Source of the DNA: Pedobacter psychrodurus
Lineage (GTDB): Bacteria > Bacteroidota > Bacteroidia > Sphingobacteriales > Sphingobacteriaceae
DNA length: 64,000 nucleotides
Reading direction: 5' to 3'
NCBI RefSeq assembly: GCF_004331735.1
Contig: NZ_SJSO01000005.1
Coordinates: forward strand, 186,001-250,000
How positions within the stretch are numbered: the first letter of the stretch is position 1; each line of letters opens with the position of its first letter. Under the pieces are notes generated by a model, which had not been told where the DNA came from, searched no databases, and was given only the letters and a program-made list of their open reading frames with translations. Shown one piece after another: positions 63,374 to 64,000 of the stretch. The position numbers were made by a program, and so were the translations under genes.

Positions 63374-64000
63374 CTACCGCCCAATTCGCAGTAAAACCGG
63401 GAAATGAACATCTTTCTCTGCATCATCCCCCCAGGCTTCTTTTAGCTCGGTAAACATATACTCCAGCGGATTGCGTTCATTTGCCTTTTTATAATGTTGC
63501 AAAGAAGACCAGGTATTTAAGTAGCCAATCAATTGGTTAAAATTCCATGTGGTTTTAATCTGAAAATGAGGGGCAATAATTTCTTCAAAAGGAAAGGGAA
63601 TGGTTTTATAACCTTCTTCAATGTAACGGCGTTCACTGTCCCAATATTTACCCAGAATATCTTCATAAAGTTTATGTACAGCCTTATCCACCTTTTTATC
63701 GATAAACATGATGCCATAACCAATCACCGCGAAAAGTCCATCAGGTTTTAGTGTTCTTTTTACCTCGGCATAAAATGCTTCGAAGTTAAACCAATGGATA
63801 GCCTGTGCTACGGTAATTAAATCGAAACTATCATTACCAACCGAGGTTTGTTCTGCAGGTTCAACTTTGTAGGTAATATTTGGTAATTGTAAAGCATTTT
63901 TTAATTGGTTTTCGCTGATATCTGTGGCATAAACAGCATTGAAATGCTGCGCCAATACACGCGCAACCTGACCATTCCCAGTAGCACAATCCCAGGCTGT
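63374..64000 (-). CDS. Class I SAM-dependent methyltransferase, partial (N-terminus outside window)
   Basis: The reading frame runs off the right edge of the window; about 208 residues are present. The SAM-binding loop is visible at the edge as WDCATGNGQVARVLAQHF, then YATDISENQL and SFDLITVAQAIHWFNFEAFY, the pattern of a Ubi/Coq-like methyltransferase family. Substrate unknown. The first residues lie beyond 64000. Confidence 0.85.
   Translation of the reverse strand, partial: TAWDCATGNGQVARVLAQHFNAVYATDISENQLKNALQLPNITYKVEPAEQTSVGNDSFDLITVAQAIHWFNFEAFYAEVKRTLKPDGLFAVIGYGIMFIDKKVDKAVHKLYEDILGKYWDSERRYIEEGYKTIPFPFEEIIAPHFQIKTTWNFNQLIGYLNTWSSLQHYKKANERNPLEYMFTELKEAWGDDAEKDVHFPVLLRIGR

Noticed and set aside
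1..64000. CRISPR arrays, rRNA and tRNA genes
   Set aside because: No regularly spaced repeats or cloverleaf-forming sequences were found on reading either strand.

Overview
The window looks like a chromosome segment of a Bacteroidota member, most likely a Pedobacter-like Sphingobacteriaceae. Evidence: a subtype iii type VI secretion system (T6SSiii) with TssN/TssO/TssP/TssR-type proteins instead of TssJ/L/M, TAnnTTTG-type -7 promoter boxes (upstream of metK, hisS and mdaB), moderate-to-low GC, and dispersed non-coding inverted repeats. These calls rest on reading protein motifs by eye; no database search was run.

Region 1 (about 0.07-17.8 kb) is the structural T6SSiii locus. tssN-tssK and tssE-tssF are on the minus strand and a TssG-like gene is on the plus strand. 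A long plus-strand run holds two small bitopic membrane proteins, a PKD protein (TssP-like), tssR, tssH (ClpV-type ATPase), tssB and tssC, and ends in a clear terminator. A flavodoxin-fold reductase and a pair of Hcp (tssD) genes follow.

Region 2 (about 17.9-40.9 kb) is the effector area, with two modules. Module A: hcp-hcp, a 53-codon orphan gene, vgrG, a 57-codon gp5-tail-like gene, a DUF2931 lipoprotein, a DUF2235/Tle1-like lipase, an unknown protein, a DUF4280 PAAR-like spike, a 917-aa unknown protein (effector candidate), then a lipoprotein, a soluble protein and a membrane protein (immunity candidates). Module B: a nearly identical hcp-hcp pair, a muramidase-like effector with a lipoprotein partner, a second vgrG, a TPR protein (adaptor candidate), a 1529-aa PAAR-like/Rhs protein with a YraN-like nuclease C-terminus, and a probable immunity gene overlapping its stop. 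A decayed copy of the module A lipoprotein gene lies just before the second hcp pair, so the region probably grew by duplication followed by effector exchange.

Region 3 (about 40.9-52.9 kb) is metabolic and regulatory: a LysR regulator divergent from hutH-hutU with a perfect palindrome in the gap; a multi-PAS histidine kinase; a second LysR regulator divergent from an MdaB-like quinone reductase and a monooxygenase; an EamA exporter; a small unknown protein; a Cu/Zn superoxide dismutase lipoprotein; and a lone ExbD.

Region 4 (53.2-56.8 kb) is a compact peptide export cassette: a double-glycine leader peptide, a strong hairpin, an HlyD-type adaptor and a C39-peptidase ABC transporter. Non-coding repeats follow, then metK with a structured leader, a lipid kinase, a SUI1/YciH-type factor, a small membrane protein next to a LytTR regulator that shares its N-terminus, hisS, and a methyltransferase cut by the window end.
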